A stretch of 64,000 nt of DNA from an uncultured Succinivibrio sp. (GCA_934218695.1 CAKQDA010000010.1:21447-85446); one strand, 5' to 3'. Counted from the stretch's first letter, positions 17,153 to 26,281 are shown. Program-made: numbers and translations. The notes: generated by a model from the letters alone, not told the origin.

Positions 17153-18760
17153 ATGAGCTTATTTGAAGAGCTTGATTTAGCTAAGTATGGTATCAGCGGT
17201 GCAGCTGAGATCGTTCACAACCCATCATATGAGACCTTATTCGCAGAAGAGACCAAAGCAGGTCTAGACGGCTACGACAAGGGCTACCAGACTGAGATGG
17301 GTGCTGTAGATGTAATGACTGGTGTTTATACTGGTCGTTCTCCTAAGGATAAGTTCATCGTTAAGGATGACACCTCAAAGGATACTTTCTGGTGGACAAC
17401 CGATGAGTTCAAGAATGATAACAAGCCTCTATCAACAGAGTCTTGGAATGAGTTAAAGAAGTTAGCAGGCAAAGAGCTGTCAAACAAGAAGTTATATGTT
17501 GTTGATGGTTTCTGTGGTGCTAACGCAAACACCCGTATGGCAATTCGTTTCGTTGTAGAGGTTGCATGGCAGGCTCACTTCGTAACCAATATGTTCATTC
17601 GTCCATCAGCTGAAGAGTTAAAGAACTTCAAGCCTGATTTCGTAGTTTTAAACGCTTCAAAGGCAAAAGTTGAGAACTACAAAGAGTTAGGTTTAAATTC
17701 AGAGACTGCAGTTGTATTCAACTTAACTGAGCGTATGCAGTTAATCCTGAACACCTGGTACGGTGGTGAGATGAAGAAAGGTATGTTCTCAATGATGAAC
17801 TACTTCTTACCATTAAAGGGCATCGCTGCAATGCACTGTTCTGCAAACACCGATAAGGAAGGCAAGAATACAGCTATCTTCTTCGGTCTGTCAGGTACTG
17901 GTAAGACCACCCTTTCAACAGATCCAAAGCGTTTACTGATCGGTGACGATGAGCACGGCTGGGATGATGAAGGCGTATTCAACTTCGAAGGTGGTTGCTA
18001 TGCTAAGGTAATCAACCTGTCAAAGGAAAACGAGCCTGATATTTGGGCAGCAATCAAGCGTGACGCTCTGTTAGAGAACGTAACAGTTGATGCAAATGGT
18101 AAGATCGATTTCACTGACAAGTCAGTAACCGAGAATACCCGTGTTTCATACCCAATTTACCACATCAAGAACATCGTAAAGCCAATTTCAAAGGGCCCTG
18201 CTGCTAAGCGCGTAATCTTCTTATCAGCTGATGCTTTCGGTGTATTACCTCCAGTATCAATCCTTGATAAAGAGCAGACTCAGTACTACTTCTTATCAGG
18301 CTTCACAGCTAAGTTAGCTGGTACAGAGCGTGGTATTACCGAGCCTACCCCAACCTTCTCATCATGCTTCGGCGCTGCTTTCTTATCATTACCTCCAACT
18401 AAGTACGCAGAAGTACTTGTTAAGAGAATGGAGCAGTCAGGTGCTAAGGCATACTTAGTAAACACTGGTTGGAATGGTACCGGCAAGCGTATCTCTATTA
18501 AGGATACCCGTGGTATTATCGATGCAATCTTAGACGGTTCAATCGATACTGCTGAGACCAAGACAATCCCTGTATTTTCATTCAAGGTTCCAACAGCATT
18601 ACCAGGCGTTGATTCTAAGATCTTAGATCCACGTGACACCTATGCAGATGCTTCACAGTGGGATGCAAAGGCTAAGGACTTAGCTGAGCGCTTCATCAAG
18701 AACTTCAAGAAGTTCGAAGCTTTAGGTGGTAACCTAGTTAAGGCTGGTCCACAGTTATAA
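17153..18760 (+). CDS. pckA: ATP-dependent phosphoenolpyruvate carboxykinase
   Basis: Interconverts oxaloacetate + ATP with PEP + CO2 + ADP. In succinate-forming anaerobes it runs in the carboxylating, ATP-yielding direction. The ATG at 17153 follows SD TGGAG; the in-frame GTG at 17141 overlaps that SD and is rejected. The 535 residues carry [14 protein letters not shown], the P-loop GLSGTGKTT (about 245-253), [11 protein letters not shown] with metal and Walker B Asp, and the [10 protein letters not shown] and [12 protein letters not shown] blocks. From memory it is very close to Anaerobiospirillum PEPCK. Codon use is extreme (Lys AAG, Glu GAG, Leu TTA), implying very high expression. A strong terminator follows. 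Confidence 0.98.
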   Translation: MSLFEELDLAKYGISGAAEIVHNPSYETLFAEETKAGLDGYDKGYQTEMGAVDVMTGVYTGRSPKDKFIVKDDTSKDTFWWTTDEFKNDNKPLSTESWNELKKLAGKELSNKKLYVVDGFCGANANTRMAIRFVVEVAWQAHFVTNMFIRPSAEELKNFKPDFVVLNASKAKVENYKELGLNSETAVVFNLTERMQLILNTWYGGEMKKGMFSMMNYFLPLKGIAAMHCSANTDKEGKNTAIFFGLSGTGKTTLSTDPKRLLIGDDEHGWDDEGVFNFEGGCYAKVINLSKENEPDIWAAIKRDALLENVTVDANGKIDFTDKSVTENTRVSYPIYHIKNIVKPISKGPAAKRVIFLSADAFGVLPPVSILDKEQTQYYFLSGFTAKLAGTERGITEPTPTFSSCFGAAFLSLPPTKYAEVLVKRMEQSGAKAYLVNTGWNGTGKRISIKDTRGIIDAILDGSIDTAETKTIPVFSFKVPTALPGVDSKILDPRDTYADASQWDAKAKDLAERFIKNFKKFEALGGNLVKAGPQL

Positions 18761-18786
18761 TCTGATTTTTTAGATTAAACTGAAAT

Positions 18787-18819
18787 AACCCGGTACATTT
18801 GATGTACCGGGTTTTAAGT
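18787..18819 (+). terminator. Rho-independent terminator of pckA
   Basis: A perfect 11-bp stem AACCCGGTACA/TGTACCGGGTT (18787-18797 and 18803-18813) with a 5-base loop is followed by a T-rich tail. The SD of greB lies only a few bases further on. Confidence 0.9.
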
Positions 18820-18833
18820 TTTTTAGGAGCTAT

Positions 18834-19454
18834 ATGGGTAAGCCATTTGTAACAAGAGAAGGTTATGACCAACTTCATAAAGAGTTAAATTATCTTTGGG
18901 AAGTAAAAAGACCTGAAATTACACAGAAAGTCAGCTGGGCTGCAAGTCTTGGTGACAGATCAGAGAATGCTGATTATCACTATAACAAACGTTTACTGGG
19001 GCAGATTGACAGACGTATTAGATATTTAAGACACTGCATGAATGATCTGCAGGTTATTGAATACAACAAACAGCAGGAAGGTCGAGTTTTCTTTGGTGCC
19101 TATGTGGAAATCGAATCTGACGATGATGGCTCCAAGCTGCAGATCAGAATTGTCGGATCCGATGAGATTTTTGGTAGATCAAACTGTATTTCTGTAGATG
19201 CCCCTATGGCCAGAGCTTTACTTGGTAAATCAGTAGATGATGATGCGGAGGTTGTTACTCCTCATGGAAAGAGATTGTGGTACGTAAATAAAATCTCTTA
19301 TAAAAAACCAGAATGGTTTGAAGAACAGCCGATAGTTGAGAATTCTTTAGCCTCTGACGACAACGAAGAAGTAGTTGTTGAGGAAATGTCCGAAGAAGAA
19401 CAAAAGAAGATTGAACAGGAGTATTTAAAGACTCTAGTTCAGGAAAATGAATAA
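18834..19454 (+). CDS. greB: transcript cleavage factor GreB with extended acidic tail
   Basis: Secondary-channel RNA polymerase factor that rescues backtracked complexes by stimulating cleavage of the nascent RNA. The N-terminal coiled coil carries the acidic tip GDRSENADY (residues 40-48, Asp41 and Glu44 being the functional acids). A C-terminal FKBP-like domain follows (GAYVEIESDD...IVGSDE). The protein has 206 aa against about 158 in E. coli; the extra ~40 C-terminal residues are rich in Glu and Asp (EEVVVEEMSEEEQKKIEQEY). SD TAGGAG is well placed. Because the pckA terminator sits just upstream, greB probably depends on its own promoter or on readthrough. Confidence 0.92.
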   Translation: MGKPFVTREGYDQLHKELNYLWEVKRPEITQKVSWAASLGDRSENADYHYNKRLLGQIDRRIRYLRHCMNDLQVIEYNKQQEGRVFFGAYVEIESDDDGSKLQIRIVGSDEIFGRSNCISVDAPMARALLGKSVDDDAEVVTPHGKRLWYVNKISYKKPEWFEEQPIVENSLASDDNEEVVVEEMSEEEQKKIEQEYLKTLVQENE

Positions 19455-19489
19455 ACTCAGTAAATCAAGATATTGAGGACTGACAGACC

Positions 19490-20032
19490 TTAGGCAGAGA
19501 CATTGACACTCATGCCTAAGTTAAACTTAGGTCTGCTACTGTTGTATCTATTGGCAATAGCTTTTGAGCTGTACCCATCTCCTTTTTGCCTTTTGTCTTC
19601 AGCATCCTGCGAAAATGAGGCCCCTGTAGAGGAGCCAAATGAGCCTCCTAATGCGGCATTCATGGAGCCTGACGCAGTGACATTCTGTCCAAGACTTGCT
19701 CCTGTGGCTGAAGAACTGGATGATGCCTTTCCTCCACCAGAGCCTTTTACTTCTTTTGTATCTTCTTTCTTATCTGTTTTTGAGGTTTCTTTTTTAGAAG
19801 TTACCTTCTCTCCATTGGTTTTGATTAAAACATCAGCTTGTATGAAGAGATTTGTGTTTACTGGAGCAGTTTGTACACTGCCTTGAGATACTGCTGCATT
19901 ACCTGAGGATTGGGCGTTCTGGCTGATTTGAGGTATGGTTTCGCGGGCCATACTGTCTCTACGGGCTTCCTGTGCTGCATGAGGTACGCCCGCCGTAACT
20001 ATGTTGCTAATGGTACTTGTTGCAATATCCAT
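19490..20032 (-). CDS. uncharacterised low-complexity protein (ARRDxxxRE motif)
   Basis: A 180-residue protein I cannot assign. Residues about 20-36 contain AQEARRDSMARETIPQIS, reminiscent of a short motif (ARRDN..RE.IP) at the N-terminus of small uncharacterised gammaproteobacterial proteins; this is a memory-based impression. After it comes a Lys/Glu/Thr stretch, then a Gly/Ser/Ala-rich tract (GSGGGKASSSSSATGAS and following), and finally RPKFNLGMSVNVSA. There is no signal peptide or transmembrane helix, so it is probably intrinsically disordered. The frame is open on the opposite strand too, but that product has no sensible composition. Confidence 0.6.
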   Translation of the reverse strand: MDIATSTISNIVTAGVPHAAQEARRDSMARETIPQISQNAQSSGNAAVSQGSVQTAPVNTNLFIQADVLIKTNGEKVTSKKETSKTDKKEDTKEVKGSGGGKASSSSSATGASLGQNVTASGSMNAALGGSFGSSTGASFSQDAEDKRQKGDGYSSKAIANRYNSSRPKFNLGMSVNVSA

Positions 20033-20122
20033 AGTTAAAGCCTAAAAGACAGATCTATTCATTACATACTTTATCGGTATTTTTGTACTGAATATTTAAT
20101 GCTAAATTTTTAAGAATATCAG

Positions 20123-20920
20123 TTAGTTAGAATTTTTTATAAAAAGTCTGATAATTTTTGACAGTTCCTCTCCTTCTGTCAGGAAAGGCATGTGTGCTGA
20201 ATTTTGCAGAACTGCACACAGGTGATAATTCTGATCCATAATTTTGGAAGCAATCTCTTGATTAACTAGTCTGTCCTTAGCACCAAAAATATGAAAACAT
20301 GGGATCCTAAGATTGAAGAATGCTTCTCTGTGATCAGAGTAGGCCATCTTAAACAGGCCGTTTCTTAATACCTGTGGATCGATGTCTCCCATTTTATCGC
20401 AGGCTTCAAGTATGAACCTGTTTTGCTCTGGTGTAAGGCATCCTCCCTGAGTTTGCATTTTGAAGAATAATTTAATTGAACGAATATTTCGTCCTTCATC
20501 AAACAGCTTTAAGCATTTAACTACATATCTGTAGTCAAAACCAGGCCAGTTTGGATCTGAAGGAAAACGTGGAGTGCCACAGATTGAGATAAACCTATTA
20601 ATCTTTTTTTCTGTATCTGCGTAGCATGCACAACTTGCAGCTAATGTACTCAGTGACCAGGAGATAAGAGTGCAATTATCAGGTATTGAATTAAGGATGA
20701 GATTGGCAGTCTGTCTTGTAGAGATTGAAAACTGCTTTAAGTCAGCTGATTTCCCATATCCTGGCATATCAAGCATGGTTACGTTGTAATCGGGGAATAA
20801 CGAGACAAATGGTTTTAAAAAATTAGAATCTGTAGCCCAGCCTGGAGTTATAACTAGCTTGGGAGCTTCAGGATCTCCGTATTGAGTGAAACCGAGTTTA
20901 AGATTATCTGTAATATTCAT
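20123..20920 (-). CDS. bioH: BioH-like alpha/beta hydrolase (pimeloyl-ACP methyl ester esterase)
   Basis: Alpha/beta-hydrolase whose colinearity with E. coli BioH suggests it frees pimeloyl-ACP from its methyl ester in biotin synthesis. With the ATG at 20920 (265 aa) the catalytic triad is Ser89 (SWSLST), Asp216 (FGAKDRLVN) and His243 (SAHMPF). The cap segment WPGFDYRYVV...KMQTQGG parallels BioH. The nucleophile elbow lacks the second Gly of GxSxG (it reads WSLST after an Ile-Ser), a departure from E. coli GWSLGG. A ribB terminator hairpin sits immediately upstream and no SD is visible, so expression is probably low or from readthrough. No other bio gene is here. Confidence 0.7.
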   Translation of the reverse strand: MNITDNLKLGFTQYGDPEAPKLVITPGWATDSNFLKPFVSLFPDYNVTMLDMPGYGKSADLKQFSISTRQTANLILNSIPDNCTLISWSLSTLAASCACYADTEKKINRFISICGTPRFPSDPNWPGFDYRYVVKCLKLFDEGRNIRSIKLFFKMQTQGGCLTPEQNRFILEACDKMGDIDPQVLRNGLFKMAYSDHREAFFNLRIPCFHIFGAKDRLVNQEIASKIMDQNYHLCAVLQNSAHMPFLTEGEELSKIIRLFIKNSN

Positions 20921-20921
20921 A

Positions 20922-20946
20922 TAAAAAGCGCTGCATAGGCAGCGCT
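20922..20946 (-). terminator. Rho-independent terminator of pdxJ-ribB
   Basis: A perfect 8-bp stem AGCGCTGC/GCAGCGCT (20927-20934 and 20939-20946), 4-base loop, then a run of five U on the minus strand. It lies directly between the ribB stop and the bioH-like ATG. Confidence 0.85.
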
Positions 20947-20954
20947 GTCTTAAA

Positions 20955-21605
20955 CTAGATATTCTTTTCTTTGCGGTAAGCAATCAGGTCTTCGATTGAA
21001 AGACAGGTTAAATCATGCTCCATTGCAAATGTTGTTACACGTGGTAATTTAGCCATCAGACCATCAGGTGCACACAGTTCACAAAGAATACCAGCTGGTG
21101 CAAAAGCAGCAAGACGTGCAAGATCTACAGATGCTTCAGTATGACCATCGCGCTCTAAAACACCGCCTTTCTTTGCTACTAATGGGAACATATGGCCAGG
21201 GCTTGCCAGATCTTCAGGCTTACCGTCAGGATTGATAACAGCTTTAATAGCCTTAACGCGGTCAGGTGCGCTAACTCCTGTAGTTACACCTTTTGCTGCA
21301 TCTACGGAAATGGTAAATGCAGTGCCGTAAACAGAAGTATTGTGCTCAACCATCATTGGCAGATTCATACGTTTTGCCTGCTCAGCTTCGATACAAACGC
21401 ACACAATACCTGAACATTCACGGATCATGAAAGCCATCTGAGCATCAGTAACTGTTTCTGCTGCGTAAATTAAATCGCCTTCATTTTCTCTATCTTCGTT
21501 ATCAACAACAAGTACACCACGACCTTTCTTTAAGGCAGCGATAGCTGCTTCAACACGATCATTTGCAGTGTGACCGAAATTTTCTAACAGATTTTTAAAG
21601 CTCAT
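20955..21605 (-). CDS. ribB: 3,4-dihydroxy-2-butanone 4-phosphate synthase
   Basis: Converts ribulose 5-phosphate to formate and the four-carbon unit of the riboflavin xylene ring. It is a stand-alone RibB (216 aa; E. coli 217) with no GTP cyclohydrolase II domain fused. Key blocks: [18 protein letters not shown] (acidic metal and substrate loop), [33 protein letters not shown], and [24 protein letters not shown] precedes the ATG. It lies ten bases after pdxJ, so the two vitamin-synthesis genes share a transcript and no FMN riboswitch leader is present before ribB. Confidence 0.96.
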   Translation of the reverse strand: MSFKNLLENFGHTANDRVEAAIAALKKGRGVLVVDNEDRENEGDLIYAAETVTDAQMAFMIRECSGIVCVCIEAEQAKRMNLPMMVEHNTSVYGTAFTISVDAAKGVTTGVSAPDRVKAIKAVINPDGKPEDLASPGHMFPLVAKKGGVLERDGHTEASVDLARLAAFAPAGILCELCAPDGLMAKLPRVTTFAMEHDLTCLSIEDLIAYRKEKNI

Positions 21606-21615
21606 TTTTACCTCA

Positions 21616-22359
21616 TTACTTCTGTGAGTTGTTGCGGGCTTTTTCCATGATTTCTTTCATGGTCTTTACAGCCTCAGGCAAGCCTGTGAAAATTGCACGT
21701 GCGATGATGCTGTGTCCAATGTTCAATTCATTCATTTGTGGGATAGCAGCAATTGCAGCTACATTATTATAGTTGAGTCCATGTCCAGAATTAACTCCAA
21801 GTCCAACTGAGTCAGCGTATGCTGCCATCTCAGTTAATACTTTAAGCTCTTCATTGACAGCTTTTTCATTGGTGGCATTTGCGTAGCGTCCTGTGTGGAA
21901 TTCAACAAAAGGTGCGCCGACTTTTACAGCAGCATCAATCTGTTCTTTGACAGGATCGATGAATAAAGAGCAGACAGTGCCTACATTATCGAGCTTGTTA
22001 ATTGCCTTCTCGATTTTATCCATGTTGGATAGAACATCAAGGCCACCTTCTGTAGTAACCTCTTCTCTTCTTTCAGGCACCATGCACACTTTTTGAGGAG
22101 CTACTGCAACAGCGATAGATAAAATATCATCAGTTACGGCCATCTCTAGATTTAAAGAGGTTTTTACTGTTTCCCTGATGATCCTTACATCTCTGTCAGT
22201 GATATGTCTTCTGTCCTCACGTAAGTGAGTTGTTATGCTGTCTGCTCCTGCAAGTTCAGCAATAGCTGCTGCAGTTACAGGATCAGGGTAATTTGTTCCA
22301 CGTGCATTACGTACGGTAGCAACGTGATCGATGTTAACTCCAAGAAAAATAGGCTTCAT
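21616..22359 (-). CDS. pdxJ: pyridoxine 5'-phosphate synthase
   Basis: Last committed enzyme of DXP-dependent vitamin B6 synthesis: 1-deoxyxylulose 5-phosphate + 3-amino-2-oxopropyl phosphate give pyridoxine 5'-phosphate. A TIM barrel of 247 aa (E. coli 243). Conserved blocks: [17 protein letters not shown] at the N-terminus, [45 protein letters not shown], and [12 protein letters not shown] with [13 protein letters not shown] ending (here [11 protein letters not shown]). It heads the pdxJ-ribB operon and is divergent from the ribokinase gene across a 271-base AT-rich gap. Confidence 0.96.
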   Translation of the reverse strand: MKPIFLGVNIDHVATVRNARGTNYPDPVTAAAIAELAGADSITTHLREDRRHITDRDVRIIRETVKTSLNLEMAVTDDILSIAVAVAPQKVCMVPERREEVTTEGGLDVLSNMDKIEKAINKLDNVGTVCSLFIDPVKEQIDAAVKVGAPFVEFHTGRYANATNEKAVNEELKVLTEMAAYADSVGLGVNSGHGLNYNNVAAIAAIPQMNELNIGHSIIARAIFTGLPEAVKTMKEIMEKARNNSQK

Positions 22360-22630
22360 TTTTTATCATGTCCTAAGTTGAAACTTCTTATTATTATAAC
22401 TTGATAAAGATCAAATTTTTGTCTTTTTATAGCGTCTTTTTTATCTTTTTTTCCGTTTATCATTTGTTATCTGTATCACAAGTGCATAATTCAAAATTTC
22501 TTAAATATGAATATTTCAGTTAAGATTGAAGTAGAACATACAAAACATCAATATTTAGACAAACAATAAAATTAGTTATAAATGAAACCTTTCTTTGAGA
22601 GATCAAAGACTATTTTGAGGAAGTTTTGTT

Positions 22631-23566
22631 ATGGCCAAAATTTTAAATTATGGTTCTTTAAATATTGATTATGTGTATGAAGTCCCTCATTTCGTAACTC
22701 CTGGTGAAACACTTCAATCTAGAGGAAGAAATATTTTTGCAGGTGGAAAAGGTCTTAATCAGTCTGTCGCATTAGCCAGAGCTGGTGGTGATGTATATCA
22801 TGCTGGTGCCGTAGGTAAAGCAGACGGACAGATTCTCATTAACGTACTTACTGAAAATAAGATCAACTCAGACTTCTTAAAGCAAAGAGATGAAACTAGT
22901 GGTCATACCATTATTCAGGTAGATGATAATGGTCAGAACTGTATTATTCTATATGGCGGTTCAAACAAAACCATTACAACTGAGGATATAGATGAAACCC
23001 TATCTCATTTTGAAAAGGGCGATTATCTAGTTCTGCAAAATGAGACTAATAACATCGAATGCATGATCAATAAGGCATACGAAAAAGGCTTAAAGGTTTG
23101 TTTTAATGTTTCTCCATATTCTGATGAATTATTGAAATTACCTTTAGGCAAATGCTCTTACCTGATTGTAAATGAGATCGAAGGTTCTTCAATGGTATCA
23201 AAGCCTGCTGATACTGATCCTTATGAGTTAATTGATGAACTTACAAAGAAGTATCCAAATTCTTCTTTTGTGTTAACTTTAGGTTCTCGAGGCTCAATCT
23301 TAAAACAGGTAGGATGTGATCCTATTTCTTGTAAGTCTTTCAAGGTTCAGGCTGTAGATACAACAGCTGCAGGTGACACCTTCTTAGGTTATCTAATTAC
23401 TAATTTAGCAACAGGAATGAATCCTGCGCTTGCTATTAAATGTGCAACAGCAGCATCAGCTTTAGCAGTACAGACTAAAGGTGCAACTCCTTCTATTCCA
23501 AAGGCTAATGCTGTCTTAGATTTCATTAAGAAATCAAAAGTTGACGTTTTAGTAGATAAGCTCTAG
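22631..23566 (+). CDS. rbsK: PfkB-family sugar kinase, probable ribokinase
   Basis: A PfkB/ribokinase-fold kinase of 311 aa. The N-terminal signature [21 protein letters not shown], the substrate loop [18 protein letters not shown] (about 36-53) and the C-terminal anion hole with catalytic Asp, [13 protein letters not shown], are all present. It probably phosphorylates ribose, because the next gene is an rbsD (ribose pyranase) remnant 10 bases downstream. SD GAGGAAG is good. No ribose transporter is adjacent, so the substrate is inferred from context. The kinase itself appears intact although its surroundings are eroded. Confidence 0.88.
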   Translation: MAKILNYGSLNIDYVYEVPHFVTPGETLQSRGRNIFAGGKGLNQSVALARAGGDVYHAGAVGKADGQILINVLTENKINSDFLKQRDETSGHTIIQVDDNGQNCIILYGGSNKTITTEDIDETLSHFEKGDYLVLQNETNNIECMINKAYEKGLKVCFNVSPYSDELLKLPLGKCSYLIVNEIEGSSMVSKPADTDPYELIDELTKKYPNSSFVLTLGSRGSILKQVGCDPISCKSFKVQAVDTTAAGDTFLGYLITNLATGMNPALAIKCATAASALAVQTKGATPSIPKANAVLDFIKKSKVDVLVDKL

Positions 23567-23576
23567 GAGAAATAAA

Positions 23577-23978
23577 ATGAAAAAGATTGTTTGCTTAAAT
23601 TCAGAATTATCATATGTAATCTCAAAATTAGGCCATTTTGATACACTAACTATCGGCGATTGTGGATTGCCTGTACCTTAAGGAGTCCAAAGAATCGACC
23701 TTGCAGTTACTTATGGTGTTCCTTCATTTGATGATGTTTTCAAAGTTGTCGATGCAGAAGCTAAATTCCAGAAAGTAACTATTGCCTCTGAGGCAAAAGA
23801 AGCAAATCCAGCTTTCTACCAAAAGCTCCATGAATGGGCTAAACTCAATGGAGTTGAGGTTGTAGAAGTACCTTATGAGCAGTTCAAAAAACTATCAGCA
23901 TCAAGTGTTGCTATAGTAAGAACTGTTGAGTGCAAGCCATTTAGCAATGTTATCTTAGAGTCAAATGTATCTTTCTAA
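23577..23978 (+). pseudogene. rbsD: D-ribose pyranase gene interrupted by one in-frame stop
   Basis: Translating through gives an RbsD-like protein of 133 residues plus one internal stop. The N-terminus runs [20 protein letters not shown] with catalytic-type His20, then GDCGLPVP. Codon 35 is TAA (23679-23681), where related proteins continue into a Lys-Ser/Thr stretch, and the frame then resumes with RIDLAVTYGVPSFDDV and ends in FSNVILESNVSF at TAA 23976-23978. No indel is needed. The stop overlaps AAGGAG, but no ATG, GTG or TTG follows in frame nearby, so internal re-initiation is unlikely. RbsD interconverts pyranose and furanose ribose for the upstream kinase. Sequencing error is possible. 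Confidence 0.85.
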
Positions 23979-24014
23979 GTCAGGTTTATTTCTTAAGGTT
24001 GTCTTTAACTAGAT

Positions 24015-24452
24015 ATGGATGATTCTAAAGAAAAACAACAGAAAATCCTGCCATTGTCATACGGACTGGGACTAGTCAAAGAATTAGTTCCAGTGCCTAC
24101 TCATATCTTTAAATCAGACAATCACTACTATGAGAAGTTTGATAGAGAAGAAGTCGATGAATGGAATGTTCTAAAAACAGACTATGAATTTAGAAAAAAG
24201 ATCCTAAAAGAAGTCAAAGAAAAGAATATTGTTATCATTAACGAAGAACAACCTGTGTTATTTGGTGGCGTTAAGTGTACTGATGACTTATTTTTAGTTA
24301 TAGGTCCAGTTGTAATTACTCAAGTTGATCAGAATTTTACTAAATTATATGCCTTAAAGCATAAAGCTAACAATGTAAGCTTGTTTTACATTGATGTGAA
24401 AAAGTTAGCTTCAATTCTTCTGCTTATTTACAGTTCAATTACAGATAAATAG
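24015..24452 (+). CDS. truncated regulator-like protein (AraC-type N-terminal sensory domain, no HTH)
   Basis: A 145-residue protein of uncertain identity. Segments LFLVIGPVVI (about 92-101) and YIDVKKLASILLLIYSSITDK at the very end resemble, from memory, the N-terminal sensor part of large AraC-family regulators, which continue after this point into a linker and two helix-turn-helix motifs. Here the frame ends with no DNA-binding domain. Four bases later an IS66 transposase remnant begins on the other strand, so loss of the C-terminus by insertion is plausible. It follows ribokinase and the broken rbsD, so a sugar regulator would fit. The SD (AAGG) is 16 bases from the ATG, which is poor. 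Confidence 0.5.
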   Translation: MDDSKEKQQKILPLSYGLGLVKELVPVPTHIFKSDNHYYEKFDREEVDEWNVLKTDYEFRKKILKEVKEKNIVIINEEQPVLFGGVKCTDDLFLVIGPVVITQVDQNFTKLYALKHKANNVSLFYIDVKKLASILLLIYSSITDK

Positions 24453-24455
24453 TAA

Positions 24456-24752
24456 CTATTTAGAACCCTCACCCAAAATAATTTTAGCATTACCGGAAAA
24501 AGCAGCAGTTAAAGCATCAAATGCGTTAATACCATGCTTGTTTCCGGTACTAATGAAAGACATTATTTTGAGGTAGTCCTGAGCTCCTTTAATACTTCTA
24601 CCCCCCCTGAGACTTTCGTCTTTGTTTTTACATTGCGAACATCACGCTCTGCCTGATTGTTATCAAAAGGCACGGCAAAGTTATGTGCAAATCGGCACAC
24701 GTCATCCTTGAACTTTTTGAGTCGTCCAATCAGAGCTCTGGTCTTACTTCTC
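24456..24752 (-). mobile_element. IS66-family transposase (TnpC) 3' remnant, frameshifted
   Basis: On the minus strand the sequence translates to an IS66-type C-terminus: [20 protein letters not shown], then [21 protein letters not shown], a frameshift at a run of seven C (plus strand 24601-24607), then [20 protein letters not shown] and HGINAFDALTAAF ending at TAG (24456-24458). [10 protein letters not shown] carries the catalytic Glu region of the DDE domain. A stop upstream of about 24752 and the lack of tnpA, tnpB and the rest of tnpC show this is only a fragment. The end of the element was not resolved. Confidence 0.85.
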
Positions 24753-25090
24753 CATTAGCAAACAATGATTATGTACTGCTTTTGGTAAAACATTAAAATC
24801 TAACCTTATGTTATTTGTTGCCCCTGATTCATGCAGGGGACTTTGTGTTTATCTTAGCGTAAATAAAGAATGATAATAAAGTCAGATGATAATTTGGTTG
24901 AGACGACTTTGCGAAAAGGGCATAACCTCTTTTAAGTAAAAAGTCGGAGAAACTTAAATATAAAGGATAACTGCAAGAGATTGATTGAATTCCGGGAATG
25001 CAATAGCAGTACTCACCGGAATCGTTAAGAGTGGCATGGAAAGATAGAATATTAAGAGGTCCTTGCTTCCCTCTTCTCAAGCTGTTTCCT
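24753..25090. other. unexplained intergenic stretch next to IS66 remnant
   Basis: About 340 bases with no recognised gene. It contains a hairpin CCCCTG/CAGGGG (24821-24839) and an inverted repeat ATTCCGG/CCGGAAT (24989-25022). A minus-strand frame of 94 codons crosses it and runs into the transporter's 3' end. Its translation (for example GPLNILSFHATLNDSGEYC) looks structured rather than random, but I cannot assign it. Residual mobile or repeated DNA is likely. Confidence 0.4.
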
Positions 25091-26281
25091 TTATGACTTT
25101 TGTAGTGTTGCACTACTTTCTTTAACTCTCAGAATCACAACTGTGGCTAAGATCATGGTTGAAAAGATCCAGACAATCAGAGACTGCTGCAGTCCAATGT
25201 AATCTCCTAACCATCCTACAAAAACAGATAAAGCGTAACCAATGCCAAATGTAAATCCCAACATCATTGATGTGGCAAAGGAATCGGCATGTGGTAACAG
25301 CTTTTGCGCCCAAACTATAGCAGGAGGTGTAGAACCGTAAAGACCGACACCTGCAAGGAAAATACTTACATAGGAGAGAACTGAATCATCCGCTTTGTAC
25401 ATGAATATAGCCATCATGGCGATAGTTAATGCGTATGAATACACAATCAGCGTCTTTAATTTGAACCTGGTTGAAATAGCCCCTACAAGCATTCCTCCTG
25501 TTGCTGTTCCAATTAGTAGGGTCATAAGAACAGATGAGGCACTAACAGATGAGATACCTTTTTCTGCATATAAAAGAGGTATGAAGATAACCAAAGAGCA
25601 ATAGCATACTGCTCTTAAACCTATGGAAGAGACAAGTAACAGGAATGGTTTATTGGAAATAATCTTCTTTAAAGAGATGATCTGAGCTGCATTTTCTGGT
25701 TTTGGTTTAGAGTACAGACCGCGCTTGAAAAGCAGTAAGGTGGTGACTACAGGGATTACTGCAAGGTAGATAATCTCTTCCTGTGTGAAATATTCAAGGT
25801 ATAAAGCTGTAATAAATGGAGCAACAGCAAAGCCTATATTTCCACCTACGATAAACAGACTTGTAGCCAGAACCTCTTTTCCTTTTGGAGAAATTATAGG
25901 AACCATACCTCCGGCAATAGGATGGAAACCAGAAGAACAGATACCTGACAGGAAAATAATGATCACAAGTAACCATTCTGATGAGCAAAGTCCAACAGCA
26001 CTTGCCAGAACTCCTCCTGTAAAAATTGAAATTGGGAGTATTATTCCAAGATTGTGTTTATCTGCCGCAATTCCGATAGGTGCCTGCAAGAATGAGGCAC
26101 TTACCTGAAATATCATATAGAGCAGACCGCACTGCGAGTATGAAAGTCCGAATTTTAAAGCCAGAAGAGGCAGAAGAACAGGTAACAGGTTGCAATAAAA
26201 ATCGCCTACAAAATGGCTCCAGCTTGCAACAGCAATATTGCCCCAGCCTCTCTTTGGAGCTGGGATTGAATTTAAGTCCAT
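25091..26281 (-). CDS. MFS transporter of the Fsr (fosmidomycin resistance) family
   Basis: A 396-residue inner-membrane protein with about twelve hydrophobic helices. The N-terminal region WSHFVGDFYCNLLPVLLPLL, then SYSQCGLLYMIFQVSASFLQAPIG and the SGICSSGFHPIAGGMVP segment, are characteristic of the Fsr branch of the major facilitator superfamily, whose E. coli member exports fosmidomycin. The natural substrate cannot be read from sequence. It stands alone beside the eroded IS66 patch and 33 bases downstream of hslO on the same strand. The frame is intact. Confidence 0.82.
   Translation of the reverse strand: MDLNSIPAPKRGWGNIAVASWSHFVGDFYCNLLPVLLPLLALKFGLSYSQCGLLYMIFQVSASFLQAPIGIAADKHNLGIILPISIFTGGVLASAVGLCSSEWLLVIIIFLSGICSSGFHPIAGGMVPIISPKGKEVLATSLFIVGGNIGFAVAPFITALYLEYFTQEEIIYLAVIPVVTTLLLFKRGLYSKPKPENAAQIISLKKIISNKPFLLLVSSIGLRAVCYCSLVIFIPLLYAEKGISSVSASSVLMTLLIGTATGGMLVGAISTRFKLKTLIVYSYALTIAMMAIFMYKADDSVLSYVSIFLAGVGLYGSTPPAIVWAQKLLPHADSFATSMMLGFTFGIGYALSVFVGWLGDYIGLQQSLIVWIFSTMILATVVILRVKESSATLQKS

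Noticed and set aside
19503..19886. 127-codon frame antisense to the low-complexity protein
   Set aside because: It is a mirror of the repetitive Ser/Gly-rich gene, has no SD and no recognisable domain.
22294..22309. Second parS-like string TGTTCCACGTG inside pdxJ
   Set aside because: Only the left 11 bases match; the right half is CATTA instead of GAACA, so the palindrome is broken and the bases are explained by coding sequence.
23680..23720. Re-initiation of translation after the rbsD stop, using the AAGGAG at the stop codon
   Set aside because: No ATG, GTG or TTG follows in frame within a usable distance.
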